A DNA stretch of 64,000 nt from an uncultured Pelagibacteraceae bacterium (GCA_902622245.1 CACNPC010000005.1:1-64000), one strand, 5' to 3'. Positions 27,692 through 37,174 are shown, counted from the stretch's first letter. The notes: generated from the sequence alone by a model not told the origin. A program made the numbers and translations.

Positions 27692-28531
27692 ATGATTATT
27701 TGGCTTGCGTCTTATCCAAAAAGTGGGAATACATGGGTTAGGTCTTTTTTATCAGCATATTATTACTCTGATAATGGTAAATTTAATTTCAAGCTACTGA
27801 ATAATATTAAACAATTTCCAAGCAGAGACTTTTTTAACAGAAAAATTTTAAGCGTTGAAGATGCATCAGATAATTGGCTAATAGCTCAAAGCAGAATAAA
27901 ATCAAAAGGTGAGGTATGTTTTTTAAAAACCCACAACGTTTTTGGTGCATATAAAGGAAAAAATTTTACTACATCAGAATTTACATTAGGTGCGATCTAT
28001 ATTGTGAGAGATCCAAGAAATGTAATAACATCATTGATGAATCATTATTCATTAAATGAAAATGAAGCGCTAAGTATGATCAATAGTGTTTACAGAAATT
28101 TAAGAGATGAAAATAATCCTGAAGATTATTCCAACTATTCATTCATAAGTTCTTGGGCAAATAATTTTAGATCATGGAAATTATCTAAAAGTATAGAGAC
28201 TCTTATTATTAAATATGAAGATCTTGAAAATAATAGATTTAGAACATTTAAAAAAATAATAAATTTTACAGACAAATTGATGAAATTAAATAATAAAATT
28301 GATTTTGAAAAATTAAAAAGTTCAATCGAAAGTACTAATTTCGATATTTTAAAAAAAAAGGAAGAATTGGAAGGTTTTGAAGAAGCTATTTTTTCGAAAA
28401 AAGACGGAAGAACTAAAACTTTTTTTAATTTGGGAAGTGAGAATAACTATAAAAAACTTATAAAACCACAAACATCTAAGACATTAAAAAAATTGTTTAA
28501 AAAGGAAATGAAAGAGCTCGGTTATATTTAA
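27692..28531 (+). CDS. Sulfotransferase-family protein
   Basis: A 279-aa cytosolic-type sulfotransferase. The 5'-phosphosulfate-binding loop is [13 protein letters not shown] at 7-19. The 3'-phosphate-binding segment [20 protein letters not shown] is near 104-123. A central [20 protein letters not shown] helix and a C-terminal [11 protein letters not shown] follow. Such enzymes transfer sulfate from PAPS to lipids, glycans or small molecules; the acceptor is not identifiable. It breaks the usual mnmE-rho neighbourhood on the opposite strand. Its stop shares TTAA with the rho stop. Confidence 0.85.
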   Translation: MIIWLASYPKSGNTWVRSFLSAYYYSDNGKFNFKLLNNIKQFPSRDFFNRKILSVEDASDNWLIAQSRIKSKGEVCFLKTHNVFGAYKGKNFTTSEFTLGAIYIVRDPRNVITSLMNHYSLNENEALSMINSVYRNLRDENNPEDYSNYSFISSWANNFRSWKLSKSIETLIIKYEDLENNRFRTFKKIINFTDKLMKLNNKIDFEKLKSSIESTNFDILKKKEELEGFEEAIFSKKDGRTKTFFNLGSENNYKKLIKPQTSKTLKKLFKKEMKELGYI

Positions 28532-29799
28532 GATGGCTTATTCATTGAATTAAAAAATTCAGAATTATTTTTAGTATCCTTAAGTTTAGAGTTTATAAAT
28601 TCTATTGCATCCATTGAACCCATAGGTGCAATAATTCTCCTTAAAACGTTCATTTTTTGAAGATCGTTTTTCTCAAATATCAACTCTTCTCTTCTTGTCC
28701 CTGATTTAGTTATATCAATAGCAGGAAATATTCTCTTTTCTGAAATTTTTCTATCTAATATGGTTTCGCTATTTCCAGTTCCTTTAAATTCCTCAAATAT
28801 AACTTCATCCATTCTGCTACCAGTATCAATTAAGGCTGTTGCTATAATTGTCAATGATCCACCTTCTTCAATATTTCTTGCTGCACCAAAAAATCTTTTA
28901 GGTCTTTGTAGAGCGTTTGCATCAACTCCACCGGTTAATACTTTTCCCGAACTAGGAACTACAGCATTATATGCTCTTCCTAGTCTTGTTATCGAATCCA
29001 AAAGAATAACAACATCTTTTTTGTGTTCAGTTAACCGTTTTGCCTTTTCTATCACCATCTCCGCTACAGCTACATGTCTTTGAGCAGGTTCATCAAAAGT
29101 TGAACTAATAACCTCTCCTTTGACTGTCCTTTGCATATCAGTTACTTCTTCAGGTCTTTCATCTATGAGCAAAACCATTAAATAACATTCAGGATGGTTA
29201 GCAGTAATTGAATTAGCTATACTCTGCAATATCATTGTTTTACCGGCTTTTGGGGGTGAAATTATCAATGATCTTTGCCCTTTACCAATAGGACTTACCA
29301 AGTCAATTAATCTTGGAGTCAGATCAACTTTTTTCTCAATCTTGTTAGTTTCTACTTCCATAACCAATTGTTTATTTGGGTAAAGTGGGGTCAAGTTATC
29401 AAATGCAATTTTATGTTTGAATTTATCTGTTTCTTCGAAATTTATTTTACTTACTTGTACAAGGGCAAAATATCTTTCTCCATCTTTTGGCGCTCTTATT
29501 GGCCCTTCTACTGTATCTCCCGTTCTTAAACCAAATCTTCTGATCTGATTAGGACTAACATAAATATCATCAGCACCTGGTAAGTAATTTGATTCTATTG
29601 CTCTTAGAAATCCAAATCCATCTTGGAGTAATTGAAGTACACCTCCGCCTGTTATTTCTTCACCTTTTTCAGCTAATTTTTTTAATATTGCAAAATAAAT
29701 TTCCTGTCTTCTTAATGTGCTAGCGTTCTCAATTCCTAAGTTCTCTGCTTCGGTAATTAGCTTTTCAGAGCTTTTTTCTTTTAATTCTTGTATATTCAT
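28528..29799 (-). CDS. rho: Transcription termination factor Rho
   Basis: Hexameric RNA helicase ending transcription at rut-dependent sites. It is 423 aa, the standard short form without an insertion. The N-terminal helical and cold-shock-like RNA-binding domain includes [23 protein letters not shown] and [19 protein letters not shown]. The ATPase core has [13 protein letters not shown] (P-loop near 183), [14 protein letters not shown], and [12 protein letters not shown]. The C-terminus carries FKGTGNSE and ERIFPAID. Since few intrinsic hairpins are seen between convergent genes here, Rho may carry much of the termination load. Confidence 0.99.
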   Translation of the reverse strand: MNIQELKEKSSEKLITEAENLGIENASTLRRQEIYFAILKKLAEKGEEITGGGVLQLLQDGFGFLRAIESNYLPGADDIYVSPNQIRRFGLRTGDTVEGPIRAPKDGERYFALVQVSKINFEETDKFKHKIAFDNLTPLYPNKQLVMEVETNKIEKKVDLTPRLIDLVSPIGKGQRSLIISPPKAGKTMILQSIANSITANHPECYLMVLLIDERPEEVTDMQRTVKGEVISSTFDEPAQRHVAVAEMVIEKAKRLTEHKKDVVILLDSITRLGRAYNAVVPSSGKVLTGGVDANALQRPKRFFGAARNIEEGGSLTIIATALIDTGSRMDEVIFEEFKGTGNSETILDRKISEKRIFPAIDITKSGTRREELIFEKNDLQKMNVLRRIIAPMGSMDAIEFINSKLKDTKNNSEFFNSMNKPS

Positions 29800-29857
29800 A
29801 GTGTGGGGATTTTTTTTAGATGAGAATAATATAGTTATGTGCTTGAGGATTTCAACC

Positions 29858-30292
29858 CTATAAAGGCTTAAATATTACAACAAAAACAATCAAAATCAGC
29901 AATATTGTAGGTATTTCATTTATATATCTATAAAATTTGTGAGAACGATTGTTTTGATCTGCCTTAAACTGATTTAAAATTTTTCCTAGGTAAAAATGGT
30001 ATAGTGTTAAGAGTATTACTAAAATTATTTTTGATATCATCCAAGTCTGAGAAAGTTGATAAAATCCTATGCTATAAATTAATAATAAGCCAAATATCCA
30101 TGAAAGTATCATGGCTGGTGTCATAATATAAAAATACAATTTTCTTTCCATAACCTTAAATACTTCAGAGGTTCTGGTTTCATCCTCATTTTCAGCATGA
30201 TAAACAAATATTCTAGGCAAATATAGTAAACCTGCCATCCATGAAATAACTGAAATTAGATGAATAGACTTAAATAGAAAATAATAATTCAT
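29858..30292 (-). CDS. hemJ: Protoporphyrinogen IX oxidase HemJ
   Basis: Penultimate heme enzyme oxidising protoporphyrinogen IX in the inner membrane. It is 144 aa with four predicted transmembrane segments. The conserved N-terminal His is in [30 protein letters not shown] near 3-32. A K-x-x-L-x-x-x-Y-H pattern in the third helix ([16 protein letters not shown]) fits HemJ. It sits with hemH and hemE on one strand; its start touches the hemH stop at a single base. Confidence 0.92.
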   Translation of the reverse strand: MNYYFLFKSIHLISVISWMAGLLYLPRIFVYHAENEDETRTSEVFKVMERKLYFYIMTPAMILSWIFGLLLIYSIGFYQLSQTWMISKIILVILLTLYHFYLGKILNQFKADQNNRSHKFYRYINEIPTILLILIVFVVIFKPL

Positions 30293-31287
30293 TAATACAC
30301 ATTTCGTCTAATCAGATTTTTTATTAAATTGATGTGATCTTCATTGTCATTCAAGCAAGGTATCATATCAAAATTTTCTCCACCGGCTTCCATAAAACTT
30401 TCTTTACCTTGAATTAATATTTCTTCTAATGTTTCAACACAATCTGAAGAAAATCCTGGGCAAATTGCAAGTACATTTTTCTTTCCTTCCTTTGGCAAGT
30501 TTTCCAAGGTTTTATCAGTGTAAGGTTTTAACCATTCTTGAGGACCAAACCTTGATTGAAAAGTAGTTCTAATTTCAATTGAATTAAATTTTTCAGATAT
30601 TAATCTCGTGGTTTTGTGACAATAACAATGATATGGGTCACCTTTATCAAAATATTTCTTTGGTATTCCATGATAAGATGCCAATATCAAATCAGGTTTC
30701 CAATTAATTTTCTTTAATTTATTATTAATAGAATTGACCAATGCATCAATGTATAAGGGCTCTGATTCATAATGAGGTATAATTTTTAGAGATGGTTGCC
30801 ACCTCATGTTCATTAAAGTTCTATAAACTTCGTCACAAACTGTTGCCGTTGTTGCTGCCGCATATTGAGGATACAAAGGCAAAATTATAAGATTCTCACA
30901 GCCATCATCATGCAATTTTTTGATTTTACTCTTTATACTCGGGTTTCCATATCTCATAGCAAAATCTATAATTAATTTTTCGTTTGACATAATATTTCTA
31001 ACTTTTTCTGCTTGTTTTTGAGTATAGTATAAAAGCGGTGACACGTTTTCTTTTTTCATCCATATCTCTTTATAAGCCTTGGCAGTTTTAGATGGTCTTA
31101 AGTTTAGTATAAATACATTTAAAATTATTTGCCATAAGATTGGGTTTACTTCTATGACTCTTCTGTCTGATAAAAATTCTTTTAAGTATTTTCTAATATC
31201 TAACCAACTGGTTGAGTCTGGTGTCCCTAAATTAATGATTAAAACACCCGTTTTTCCATAGTTGATTTTTGGATGATCTATATTCAT
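30292..31287 (-). CDS. hemH: Ferrochelatase
   Basis: Inserts Fe2+ into protoporphyrin IX. It is 331 aa. Key blocks are GVLIINLGTPDS at the N-terminus, FAMRYGNPSI, the active-site His in LILASYHGIPKKYFDKGDPYHCYCHKT, and CPGFSSDCVETLEEI with the catalytic Glu near 283. The cysteines around YHCYCH could be related to the [2Fe-2S]-type or simply structural; not determined. It overlaps hemE by four bases and hemJ by one, forming hemE-hemH-hemJ. Confidence 0.97.
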   Translation of the reverse strand: MNIDHPKINYGKTGVLIINLGTPDSTSWLDIRKYLKEFLSDRRVIEVNPILWQIILNVFILNLRPSKTAKAYKEIWMKKENVSPLLYYTQKQAEKVRNIMSNEKLIIDFAMRYGNPSIKSKIKKLHDDGCENLIILPLYPQYAAATTATVCDEVYRTLMNMRWQPSLKIIPHYESEPLYIDALVNSINNKLKKINWKPDLILASYHGIPKKYFDKGDPYHCYCHKTTRLISEKFNSIEIRTTFQSRFGPQEWLKPYTDKTLENLPKEGKKNVLAICPGFSSDCVETLEEILIQGKESFMEAGGENFDMIPCLNDNEDHINLIKNLIRRNVY

Positions 31288-32285
31288 TTAAAATCCCTAA
31301 CAACTCTTACTAATTCTTCTACCATTTCAATTTTCGTTTCAGGAAGAATACCATGACCTAAATTAAATACATAAGGATGATTATTAAAGATTTCTAAATA
31401 TTTTATTATTTGAGTTTTAAGATTATTCTTATCAGTTAATAAAATTTTAGGATCTAACCCTCCTTGTATTGGAATATCAATATCATCAATTAATCTTTTT
31501 GGATCTATATTATAATCTATATTTATCATACTAGGTTTTACAATTTTACTGAATTCAACATAGTTTTTTATACCTCTTGGAAAACAAATTACAGGAACAC
31601 CTAGATTTTTTGTATAATCAACTAAGGATAATGTTGGTTTGTATAAATATTTATCAAAATCAGTTTTTATTAATCCTGCCCAACTGTCAAATATTTGTAT
31701 TATTGTTGCTCCAGCTTTTACTTGGTTCTTAATATGTAGTTTGATAAATTTATCTAAAATATTAAGTAGTTTGCTTATTAAAATAGGGTCATTAAAAAAT
31801 GAATTAGAAAGACCATTTTTAGGTGAAACTTTATTAATCATATATACTAACAGTGTCCATGGGGCTCCGACGAAACCTATCAAATCTTTATTCCTAACTT
31901 TTTCGCTCTTACTTAAATTATTTAATAAATCGTATATGGGTGATAACTTATTGGTTAAAAATTCACCATCCAATTTTTCAAATTTATCTAAATCTATATT
32001 TCCAAGACTAGGACCAAAATTTTTTTTAAATTCTACTTCTTGGCCAAGTCCATATGGAATCATAAGAATATCGGAAAAGATAATTGCAGCATCAAAATCA
32101 AATCGTTCAATTGGTTGCAGTGTTATTTCCTCTGATAGTTTTGAATCTAAACATAGTTTTATAAAATTTGTATTTTTTTTTCTGATTTCTCTGAATTCAG
32201 GCAGATACCTTCCTGCTTGTCTCATAAGCCAAATAGGATTAATTTTTGTGTCTTTGTTTATTATGCAATTTTTTATTGGTGTCAT
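31284..32285 (-). CDS. hemE: Uroporphyrinogen decarboxylase
   Basis: Decarboxylates uroporphyrinogen III to coproporphyrinogen III. It is 333 aa. The signature IWLMRQAGRYLPEFREIR is at 18-35; DAAIIFSDILMIPYGLG follows with the catalytic Asp, then GFVGAPWTLLVYM and the late FNLGHGILPETKIE. It is the first gene of a heme operon. Upstream lies the candidate replication origin, as in Caulobacter, where hemE also borders oriC. Confidence 0.98.
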   Translation of the reverse strand: MTPIKNCIINKDTKINPIWLMRQAGRYLPEFREIRKKNTNFIKLCLDSKLSEEITLQPIERFDFDAAIIFSDILMIPYGLGQEVEFKKNFGPSLGNIDLDKFEKLDGEFLTNKLSPIYDLLNNLSKSEKVRNKDLIGFVGAPWTLLVYMINKVSPKNGLSNSFFNDPILISKLLNILDKFIKLHIKNQVKAGATIIQIFDSWAGLIKTDFDKYLYKPTLSLVDYTKNLGVPVICFPRGIKNYVEFSKIVKPSMINIDYNIDPKRLIDDIDIPIQGGLDPKILLTDKNNLKTQIIKYLEIFNNHPYVFNLGHGILPETKIEMVEELVRVVRDFK

Positions 32286-32567
32286 TTATAATAAGAATAA
32301 TATATTTAGAATTATTATTAGTATGATTTGTAGATAACGTAAATTACTCAATTTCAACACTTTTTTCACTTTTTATACATTTAATATGAAAAAAAACTCT
32401 TTAAAAAGAAGGCTTATTTGGTCATCTTAAATGGATATAAAAATGTTGAAAAGATATTAACATTTATAAATATGTTAATTAAATGATCACAAATAACAAA
32501 AAATTAGCAGTTGTTGCTTAATTGAAAATATCTTTAATTTTAGTAATACTTTGTTGACAAATTATAC
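32286..32567. other. Candidate chromosomal replication origin (oriC)
   Basis: A 282-base extremely A/T-rich intergenic region between divergent hemE and ppsR. In Caulobacter and several other alphaproteobacteria oriC occupies this same gap. It contains a DnaA-box-like 9-mer TGTAGATAA (32329-32337; one mismatch to TGTGGATAA) and a perfect 8-bp inverted repeat at 32456-32479. Repeated TAATAA/ATTATT runs near 32286-32320 could unwind easily. It lies within the par/mnm/hem cluster with parS about 8 kb away. Only one good DnaA box is visible, so the assignment rests mainly on gene context. Confidence 0.68.
32456..32479. repeat. Perfect inverted repeat inside candidate oriC
   Basis: Arms ATTAACAT and ATGTTAAT are exact reverse complements separated by 8 A/T bases. 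It could be a protein-binding operator (the TTAAC half-sites recall CtrA-type half-sites) or a cruciform at the origin. No function is proven. Confidence 0.6.
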
Positions 32568-33389
32568 ATGAAAAATACACACCAAGTTTATTTAATTTCT
32601 GACTCAACTGGAGAAACACTTGACAGAATATTTATGGCACTTAAAGCCCAATTTAACAATTTTAATTATGATTTAAATCAATTTTCATTCACAAGAACAG
32701 AAAATCAAATCTCATCAATTCTCAACAGCGCAAAAGAAAAGGAAAGTCCAATAATTTTATACACTGTAGTAAATAGTAAGCTAGCTAAGTTTTTAGCAGA
32801 CGAGGCCAACAAAAAAAAAATTCCCTGTTTTGGTGTTTTAGGAGATCTAATTCTAAATTTTTCTAAAATATTAAATGAAAAAGCAACACATCAACCAAGT
32901 GCTCAACACGTTTTAGATGAAGACTACTATAAAAGAATTGAAGCTATACAATTTACAATGAACCATGATGACGGAAATAATACAGAAAACATACTCGAAT
33001 CTGATATTATATTAGTTGGTGTTAGCAGAACTAGCAAAACCCCAACCTCAATTTACTTAGCAAACAAAGGATTAAAAACTTCTAATATACCGTTGGTTAA
33101 TGAAATGAGTATACCAAAGGGGGTTGCAGAAACAAAAAATATTTGTGTAATTGGATTAACAACAGAAGCAGAAAGATTATTTGATATACGAAGAAATAGA
33201 CTTAATTCATTAAAAGAAAATGAGGCTTCCGATTATACTAACTTGGAAAAAATTAGAAATGAAGTTGATCAATCCAAGAAATTATTTAAGAAAAATAAAT
33301 GGCCTGTAATTGATGTGACTAGAAAATCTGTTGAGGAAACTGCAGCTTCTATAATTAAAATATTTGAAATACAAAACAAAAATGTTTGA
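32568..33389 (+). CDS. ppsR: Pyruvate,phosphate dikinase regulatory protein (PpsR/PDRP, DUF299)
   Basis: A bifunctional ADP-dependent kinase and Pi-dependent phosphorylase that switches pyruvate,phosphate (or pyruvate,water) dikinase off and on. It is 273 aa, normal size. The N-terminal VYLISDSTGETLDRI and the P-loop GVSRTSKTPTSIYLAN near 150-165 are diagnostic. It borders the proposed origin on the right, matching Caulobacter gene order. The last eight bases overlap the start of maf. With maeB it suggests regulated carbon flow around pyruvate. Confidence 0.93.
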   Translation: MKNTHQVYLISDSTGETLDRIFMALKAQFNNFNYDLNQFSFTRTENQISSILNSAKEKESPIILYTVVNSKLAKFLADEANKKKIPCFGVLGDLILNFSKILNEKATHQPSAQHVLDEDYYKRIEAIQFTMNHDDGNNTENILESDIILVGVSRTSKTPTSIYLANKGLKTSNIPLVNEMSIPKGVAETKNICVIGLTTEAERLFDIRRNRLNSLKENEASDYTNLEKIRNEVDQSKKLFKKNKWPVIDVTRKSVEETAASIIKIFEIQNKNV

Positions 33390-33966
33390 GATTATTTTAG
33401 CCTCAAAAAGCAAAGTCAGAGAAGAAATATTAAAAAAAAACGGCTTTATTTGCAATATTCAGCCATCTAACGTTGACGAAGAACCTGTAAAAGAAAGTTT
33501 AATAAAAGAAGGCGCAACTCCCGAAATAATATCAAAAAATTTAGCAGAATTAAAAGCAAACAAAGTAAGCAATAAGTTTCATGATATTATCGTTTTGGGT
33601 GCGGATAGTGTAATAGATCTTGATGGAGAATTAATATCAAAACCACAAAACAGGGATGAAGCACTAAGTATTTTAAAAAAACTTAATGGTAGAAAGCACT
33701 CGTTAATTAGCTCGGTTTGTATATCTAAAAATGGTTCTATGATTTGGAATTATACCGAAAAAGCCTATTTAACTATGAAAACATTTACAAATAAAGAACT
33801 TATAGAATACTTAAAAAAAATACCAGATGATATTTTATTTGCTTACAATGTTTATCAAATTGAAGGAGAAGGTAGAAATTTATTTGTTAATATAGATGGA
33901 GACGAAAACACAATTATGGGTTTACCTATTAATAAAATAAAAAATTATGTGAGAGATTATAAATGA
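33382..33966 (+). CDS. maf: Maf-family nucleoside triphosphate pyrophosphatase
   Basis: Hydrolyses non-canonical or modified nucleoside triphosphates. I use the ATG at 33382, giving 194 aa starting MFEIILASKSKVREEIL, which fits the family N-terminus (LASxSxxR). An in-frame ATG at 33364 would add six residues with no homology. Other motifs are NVDEEP, LGADSVIDLDGELISKP near 68-84 (catalytic Asp) and GRKHSLISSV. The C-terminal INKIKNYV is normal. Part of the ppsR-maf-aroE-SDR-coaE-dnaQ string, with four-base overlap to aroE. Confidence 0.94.
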   Translation: MFEIILASKSKVREEILKKNGFICNIQPSNVDEEPVKESLIKEGATPEIISKNLAELKANKVSNKFHDIIVLGADSVIDLDGELISKPQNRDEALSILKKLNGRKHSLISSVCISKNGSMIWNYTEKAYLTMKTFTNKELIEYLKKIPDDILFAYNVYQIEGEGRNLFVNIDGDENTIMGLPINKIKNYVRDYK

Positions 33967-34757
33967 AAAAATTTTTAGTAATTGGAAATCCTGTTGAACA
34001 TTCTTTATCACCAAAACTACATAATTATTGGTTTAAAAATAATAATATTGAGGCAATCTATGGAAAATTAGAAACGCACGAAAGTGATTTACCAGAACTA
34101 TTCAAAAATTTAAAAGAAAAAAAACTAGACGGAATAAATATTACGGTACCATATAAAAAAGCAGTTATTCCTTATCTTGATGTTCTTAGCGGTCATGCTT
34201 TAAGAACACAATCAGTAAACACTATTTCTTGCCAGAATGGTAATTTAATTGGTCATAATACAGATATTGATGGTTTTGAAATTAGCATAAAAAAATTAAA
34301 TTATGATGTTAAAGATAAGACTGTAATAATACTGGGTGCAGGAGGGGTTGTTCCTTCTATAGTTTACGCATTAAAAAAAATGAATGCATCAAAGATCATT
34401 TTAAGCAATAGAACTAGAGAAAAAGCCGAAGCATTAAAAAGTGTTTTCAAAGATTTGAGTGTTTTAGATTGGGGTGAAATCGTTGATTTTGATATGATAA
34501 TTAATGCTACGAGCTTGGGGTTAAAAGAAAATGATAAATTTGGAACAGACTTTAAAAGCAGCGGAAAAAATAAACTATTCTACGACGTTATATATGACCC
34601 TTGTGAAACTGAATTTTCTGATGCAGCAAGGATTACAGGAAATAATTATGAAAATGGATTAAATATGTTTTTATTTCAAGCACAAAAGGCATTTAATATT
34701 TGGCATCATATTGATCCGATTATTAATGACGATTTAATAAAATTTTTAAAGAGTTAA
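33963..34757 (+). CDS. aroE: Shikimate dehydrogenase
   Basis: NADPH-dependent reduction of 3-dehydroshikimate in aromatic amino-acid synthesis. It is 264 aa. The substrate-binding HSLSPKLHNYWF is at 13-24, with NITVPYKKAV carrying the catalytic Lys near 59-68. A Rossmann motif VIILGAGGVVPSIV lies near 120-133 and NRTREKAE is the NADP phosphate-binding segment. The C-terminal NGLNMFLFQAQKAF is typical. Its start overlaps the maf stop at ATGA. Confidence 0.97.
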   Translation: MKKFLVIGNPVEHSLSPKLHNYWFKNNNIEAIYGKLETHESDLPELFKNLKEKKLDGINITVPYKKAVIPYLDVLSGHALRTQSVNTISCQNGNLIGHNTDIDGFEISIKKLNYDVKDKTVIILGAGGVVPSIVYALKKMNASKIILSNRTREKAEALKSVFKDLSVLDWGEIVDFDMIINATSLGLKENDKFGTDFKSSGKNKLFYDVIYDPCETEFSDAARITGNNYENGLNMFLFQAQKAFNIWHHIDPIINDDLIKFLKS

Positions 34758-34762
34758 AAATA

Positions 34763-35503
34763 GTGAGATTAAAAAATAAAATAGCAATTATTACAGGTTC
34801 AGCGTCAGGCTTTGGAAAGGGAATAGCTAAAAAATTTTCTGAGGAAGGGGCAAAATTAATACTAGTTGATATTAATTCAAATTTATTAAAAAAAGTTTCA
34901 AAATCATTATCACAAGATCACTTTGTTGCAGACGTATCAAAAGATTCTAATTTTAAATCCTTATTAAAATATGTTTTCAAAAAATATAAGAAAGTAGATA
35001 TAATTGTTAATAATGCAGGTACAACACACAAACCAAAAAAGATGGAATCTGTAACAGCAAAAGAATTTGATAAAGTATTCAATGTGAACGCTAAATCAGT
35101 TTATTTAAGTGCAAAATATTTTGTTCCAAAAATGAAACAGATGAAAAGAGGTGTAATTTTAAATGTAGCATCAACCGCAGGTTTATCACCTAGACCTAAA
35201 TTAAATTGGTATAATGCCAGCAAAGGATGGATGATAACAGCAACTAAAGCAATGGCTGTAGAACTTGCTCCTTACAAGGTTAGAGTGAATGCAATTGCTC
35301 CAGTGGCGGGAAAAACACCATTATTAAAATCATTTATGGGAGGTAACTCTGATAAAAAAAAACAAGCATTCCTATCAACAATACCTATTGGCAGATTTTC
35401 AACACCACAAGATATGGGAAATGCCGCCTGTTTCTTATGTTCAGATGAAGCGAGCATGATTACAGGCACTGTGTTAGAAGTTGATGGTGGAAGATGTATA
35501 TAA
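34763..35503 (+). CDS. SDR-family oxidoreductase (FabG/glucose dehydrogenase-like)
   Basis: A classical short-chain dehydrogenase/reductase of 246 aa. The cofactor-binding TGSASGFGKGIAKKF is at 11-25. NNAG follows near 82. The catalytic serine is in NVASTAGLSP, and Tyr150/Lys154 are in the Y-N-A-S-K pair. Asp36 in LILVDINSN suggests NAD(H) preference. The C-terminal substrate loop plus ITGTVLEVDGG is typical. The start is GTG. The substrate is unknown. It is wedged between aroE and coaE, which are usually adjacent in alphaproteobacteria. Confidence 0.9.
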   Translation: MRLKNKIAIITGSASGFGKGIAKKFSEEGAKLILVDINSNLLKKVSKSLSQDHFVADVSKDSNFKSLLKYVFKKYKKVDIIVNNAGTTHKPKKMESVTAKEFDKVFNVNAKSVYLSAKYFVPKMKQMKRGVILNVASTAGLSPRPKLNWYNASKGWMITATKAMAVELAPYKVRVNAIAPVAGKTPLLKSFMGGNSDKKKQAFLSTIPIGRFSTPQDMGNAACFLCSDEASMITGTVLEVDGGRCI

Positions 35504-35521
35504 AAATTATTAAAGTAAATA

Positions 35522-36109
35522 ATGATTAGAGTTTGTGTCCTAGGGAGTATTGCCTCTGGTAAATCTTTTATTTCAAAATTATTCAATTGCCCTATTTTTA
35601 ATGCCGATAGAGAAGTGATTGACATATACAAAAAAGATAAAAATTGCTTTACAAAGTTGAATAATAAATTTCCTGACTATATTAAGTCTTTCCCAGTAAG
35701 AAAAACGGAACTAATTAATGCCATATCTTCAAACAATAAAAGTTTAAAATTAATTTCATCTATTGTTCATCCCATTGTAAGAAAAAGAATGAAAAAATTT
35801 CTAAAAGAGAAAAAAAATTCAAAAATGATAGTCCTAGACATTCCTCTTTTATTAGAAAATAAACTAAACAAAAAAAATGATGTATTAGTATTTGTAAACG
35901 CTCAAAAAAAAAAAATATTAGCTAGAGTAAAAAAAAGAAGATATTATGATAAAAGAATTTTAAAACACTTGAAACAAAATCAATCAAACCTGTTCAAAAA
36001 AAGAAAATTGGCAAATTATGTAATAGATAATAATTTTGCACCTAATATAATGAAGCAGAAGGTAAATTTATTAAAAAAAAAGATTTTATATGAAAGAAAT
36101 AGTTCTTGA
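35522..36109 (+). CDS. coaE: Dephospho-CoA kinase
   Basis: Last step of coenzyme A synthesis. It is 195 aa. The P-loop is GSIASGKS at 8-15 (VLGSIASGKSFISKLF). An FNADREVID block follows near 32-40. ISSIVHPIVRKRM and VLDIPLLLENKL are conserved family blocks. The C-terminal half is very lysine-rich. It overlaps dnaQ by 20 bases, and the aroE-coaE-dnaQ-secB order is conserved in alphaproteobacteria. Confidence 0.95.
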   Translation: MIRVCVLGSIASGKSFISKLFNCPIFNADREVIDIYKKDKNCFTKLNNKFPDYIKSFPVRKTELINAISSNNKSLKLISSIVHPIVRKRMKKFLKEKKNSKMIVLDIPLLLENKLNKKNDVLVFVNAQKKKILARVKKRRYYDKRILKHLKQNQSNLFKKRKLANYVIDNNFAPNIMKQKVNLLKKKILYERNSS

Positions 36110-36755
36110 TACAGAGACAACAGGATTATCAGTAAAAGAAGGTCATAGAATAGTAGAAATAGGTTGTATTGAACTAGAGAATTTAATTCCAACAAATAAT
36201 GTCTTTCATTGTTATTTAAATCCTGAAAGAAAAGTTTCTGAAAGTGCATTAAAAGTTCATGGATATACTGATGAATTTCTATCTGATAAAAAAAAATTTA
36301 TAGATATAGCTGATCAATTTTTAGAATTTATTGCAGAAAAAAAAATTATAATTCATAACTCAGAGTTTGACATAGGACATCTTAATAATGAGTTATCATT
36401 AATAAATAAGAGAACTATTTCAAAAGAAAATGTCATTGATACCCTTGAATTAGCTAGAAATAAATTTCCAGGATCAAGCACAAGCCTAGATGCCCTTTGT
36501 AAAAGGTATAGGGTAGATAACTCAAGAAGAAAGAAGCATACAGCTCTAATAGATTGTGACCTGTTATCTAAAGTGTATATCAATTTGATTGATCAAAAAG
36601 AGCCAATTTTTCAATTTAATAAAGATACAAAAAAAAATGTGACTACACAAATTGAAATAACTGACTATTCAAAAAAAATTATTAACATTACAGAGGAAGA
36701 AAAAAAATTACACACTGAGTTTTTAAAAAGTGAATTAAAAAAAAATTTTTACTAA
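36090..36755 (+). CDS. dnaQ: DNA polymerase III epsilon subunit (3'-5' proofreading exonuclease)
   Basis: Proofreading exonuclease of the replicase. It is 221 aa. The Exo I motif VLDTETTGL is at 5-13 with Asp7 and Glu9. The Exo II segment IIHNSEFDIGHLN is near 89-101, and Exo III is KKHTALIDCDLLSKVY. The C-terminal alpha-binding region is short and lysine-rich. The start lies inside coaE. The stop overlaps the convergent secB stop as CTAA. Confidence 0.95.
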   Translation: MKEIVLDTETTGLSVKEGHRIVEIGCIELENLIPTNNVFHCYLNPERKVSESALKVHGYTDEFLSDKKKFIDIADQFLEFIAEKKIIIHNSEFDIGHLNNELSLINKRTISKENVIDTLELARNKFPGSSTSLDALCKRYRVDNSRRKKHTALIDCDLLSKVYINLIDQKEPIFQFNKDTKKNVTTQIEITDYSKKIINITEEEKKLHTEFLKSELKKNFY

Positions 36756-37174
36756 TTCATTCTTTGTTGGTAAAGCTTTTCAAAGTCAACTTTCTTTTCT
36801 AATTTCAATTCCGGAAAGCCTGCATCCTTTATAAGATTGATGAATATTTTTTCAAGTCTTGGATATATCTCAACTTGTAAATCACACAATAATATCTTTT
36901 CTAATTCTTCTTTTTTAATTGTTTTATCTGTAATTTTAATTACGGTAGAATATGATATTTCAAAGTGTGATTTTTTTTTACTTTCATTTGGATTCTTGTA
37001 ACTTAATCTAGTTACTACTTCTATCATTTCATTTTTTAATGTTTTATTTGTGATGTTTATTCCTAGAGAATACTTTGTTATATATTCTCTACTATATACA
37101 AATGTTTCAGCACTTGGAATCTCAACTGAAAGATCTTGTATATACTGCAAAATTATTTCATATTTTTTTGTCAT
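36752..37174 (-). CDS. secB: Protein-export chaperone SecB
   Basis: Tetrameric cytosolic chaperone that keeps preproteins unfolded and delivers them to SecA. It is 140 aa. The N-terminal YILQYIQDLSVEIPS-like opening, KNPNES, HFEISYSTVI, LLCDLQVEIYPRLEKIFINLIKDAGFPEL and a C-terminal DFEKLYQQR helix are typical. It is encoded opposite dnaQ and overlaps fxsA by 17 bases. The many envelope proteins in the window are likely clients. Confidence 0.93.
   Translation of the reverse strand: MTKKYEIILQYIQDLSVEIPSAETFVYSREYITKYSLGINITNKTLKNEMIEVVTRLSYKNPNESKKKSHFEISYSTVIKITDKTIKKEELEKILLCDLQVEIYPRLEKIFINLIKDAGFPELKLEKKVDFEKLYQQRMN

Noticed and set aside
31639..32337. 232-codon plus-strand frame opposite hemE
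   Set aside because: hemE has the diagnostic RQAGRYLPE motif; the antisense frame has no recognisable domain.
32554..32559. TTGACA hexamer as a -35 box of ppsR
   Set aside because: It is only eight bases upstream of the ATG, leaving no space for a -10 box and a leader.
33364..33381. Upstream ATG for maf
   Set aside because: The extra six residues have no similarity to Maf N-termini, whereas MFEIILASKS at 33382 fits exactly.
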